23,328 nt of DNA from a virus: positions 1 through 23,328 of the IMG/VR virus record IMGVR_UViG_3300025110_000137. One strand, given 5' to 3'. Position numbers and translations under genes: made by a program. The stretch's first letter is position 1; every line of letters starts with the position of its first letter. The notes beneath the pieces were generated by a model that saw only the letters and a program-made list of their open reading frames with translations, was not told where the DNA came from and searched no databases. Shown piece by piece: positions 22,637-23,328 of the stretch.

Positions 22637-23278
22637 CTAGTTACCTGCCAGTGGATTATCTATTGCACGTTGTATCTTTTTATCTAGCACTGTTTCTAAG
22701 TTATCTAGCTTTTGATCTAGCTTAGACATTTTAGAATCCATGCGTTCTTCAAATGCACTGATTGTAGATTCAAACCGTAGTTCAAATGTATTAATAACAC
22801 CTCGTACATCCTCTATGTTCTGACGATTACGAACGTCCTGCTTTTCTAAACGTGACTCTTGTTTCTCTATGTTAGCATTTATTTTATCTGACTTGACTTC
22901 AATAGCATTGTTTAGTTCTGCTGTATCTTGGTTAAGATCCATTCGTAAGTCATGTAGATCTGTTTGTAGTTGGGCAGAGATTGCTTTAACAGAGTTGATC
23001 TGCTCTCGTATAACTGCTCCAGTTGCAGCGTCTACTTCTTTGAGTGCTTTAAACTCTGCACCTATAATACCTAACTCAGCTTCTACCATGTTCATATGAT
23101 TATCTATATGAGATAGATCAGGTGATACAAAGTTAGCTATCTTTTCTTCCATAGATAAATATCTTTGATAGGCTTCAAAGCCACCCCAGAGTCCTCCTAT
23201 AATTGTACCACAAAGCGGAATGATTAGCAAGAGCTTAGAGCCACCTACTTTTATACCTTTGTATTCTACTTCAGCCAT
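22637..23278 (-). CDS. Membrane-anchored coiled-coil protein
   Basis: A 213-residue protein with one hydrophobic segment at about 13-33 (GSKLLLIIPLCGTIIGGLWG) after a short YKGIKVGG start. A very long alpha-helical coiled coil follows, from about 75 to 205, with Leu/Ile/Val heptads such as LDQKLDNLETVLDKKI. The protein is most likely held in the inner membrane with the coiled coil on one side. Function is unknown. Length and topology recall inner-membrane spanins, but the residues give no direct proof and the gene is 2.6 kb from the holin. It starts through TAATG. Confidence 0.65.
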   Translation of the reverse strand: MAEVEYKGIKVGGSKLLLIIPLCGTIIGGLWGGFEAYQRYLSMEEKIANFVSPDLSHIDNHMNMVEAELGIIGAEFKALKEVDAATGAVIREQINSVKAISAQLQTDLHDLRMDLNQDTAELNNAIEVKSDKINANIEKQESRLEKQDVRNRQNIEDVRGVINTFELRFESTISAFEERMDSKMSKLDQKLDNLETVLDKKIQRAIDNPLAGN

Positions 23279-23328
23279 TATACTTTCCTATACCGTTTGG
23301 TCTTTTTAGCTACACCCTGTGGCTGTCT
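23278..23328 (-). CDS. C-terminal end of a Lys/Arg-rich protein (partial)
   Basis: The last 16 codons and stop of a gene entering from the right edge, reading RQPQGVAKKTKRYRKV. The frame is open to the edge and the stop overlaps the next ATG as TAATG. Its basic tail resembles those of the other small proteins in this block. Confidence 0.6.
   Translation of the reverse strand, partial: RQPQGVAKKTKRYRKV

Noticed and set aside
1-23328. tRNA genes, integrase and attachment sites
   Set aside because: I looked for cloverleaf arms and integrase motifs and saw none. The window gives no sign of whether the phage is temperate.

Overview
This window is part of the late region of a tailed double-stranded DNA phage, most likely a marine podovirus of the uncultured type known from metagenomes. 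All credible genes lie on the minus strand, so transcription runs from base 23328 towards base 1. DNA is AT-rich and genes are tightly packed, often with TAATG or ATGA overlaps. Short-tail morphology is inferred from the set portal, adaptor, nozzle-like protein and S74 fibre with no tape-measure gene. An alphaproteobacterial host is plausible: there is a DUF1127 protein (a family mostly found in Alphaproteobacteria), a holin of the gene-transfer-agent type, and a general likeness to marine pelagiphage-like genomes. No RNA polymerase, DNA replication, integrase, tRNA or CRISPR sequence is seen here.

In order of transcription, the right block (23328-20935) holds small proteins. These are the tail of a Lys/Arg-rich gene, a membrane-anchored coiled-coil protein, a small basic protein, two basic proteins with related Gly-Gly-Met / Asp-Met-Arg-Lys C-termini, a Cys-containing exported or membrane peptide, and a two-helix membrane peptide. 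A sigma70-like promoter with a dyad in its leader follows (20845-20919). It precedes a 48-residue DUF1127 protein and a Lys/Met/Gly repeat protein. Next comes lysis: a three-helix GTA-type holin, a GH108 muramidase, a 33-residue membrane peptide and a second holin-like membrane protein.

Packaging comes next: a small basic protein, the small terminase, a helix-turn-helix protein, the large terminase and the portal. Head and ejection genes follow: a 70-residue protein overlapping the portal end, a 1569-residue multi-module protein, a small acidic protein and the scaffold. A second sigma70-like promoter with a leader of about 210 bases serves the major capsid protein and a probable decoration protein. 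After a GC-rich hairpin come the tail adaptor, the nozzle-like protein, a 1313-residue S74 fibre, and the first eight codons of another probable tail gene.

The most interesting points are the DUF1127 protein placed first after a promoter, the family of Lys/Gly/Met tails in neighbouring small proteins, the use of the same 14-base A-rich junction at three gene boundaries, a shared domain inserted in two adjacent tail proteins, the giant modular protein, and a mosaic fibre gene.
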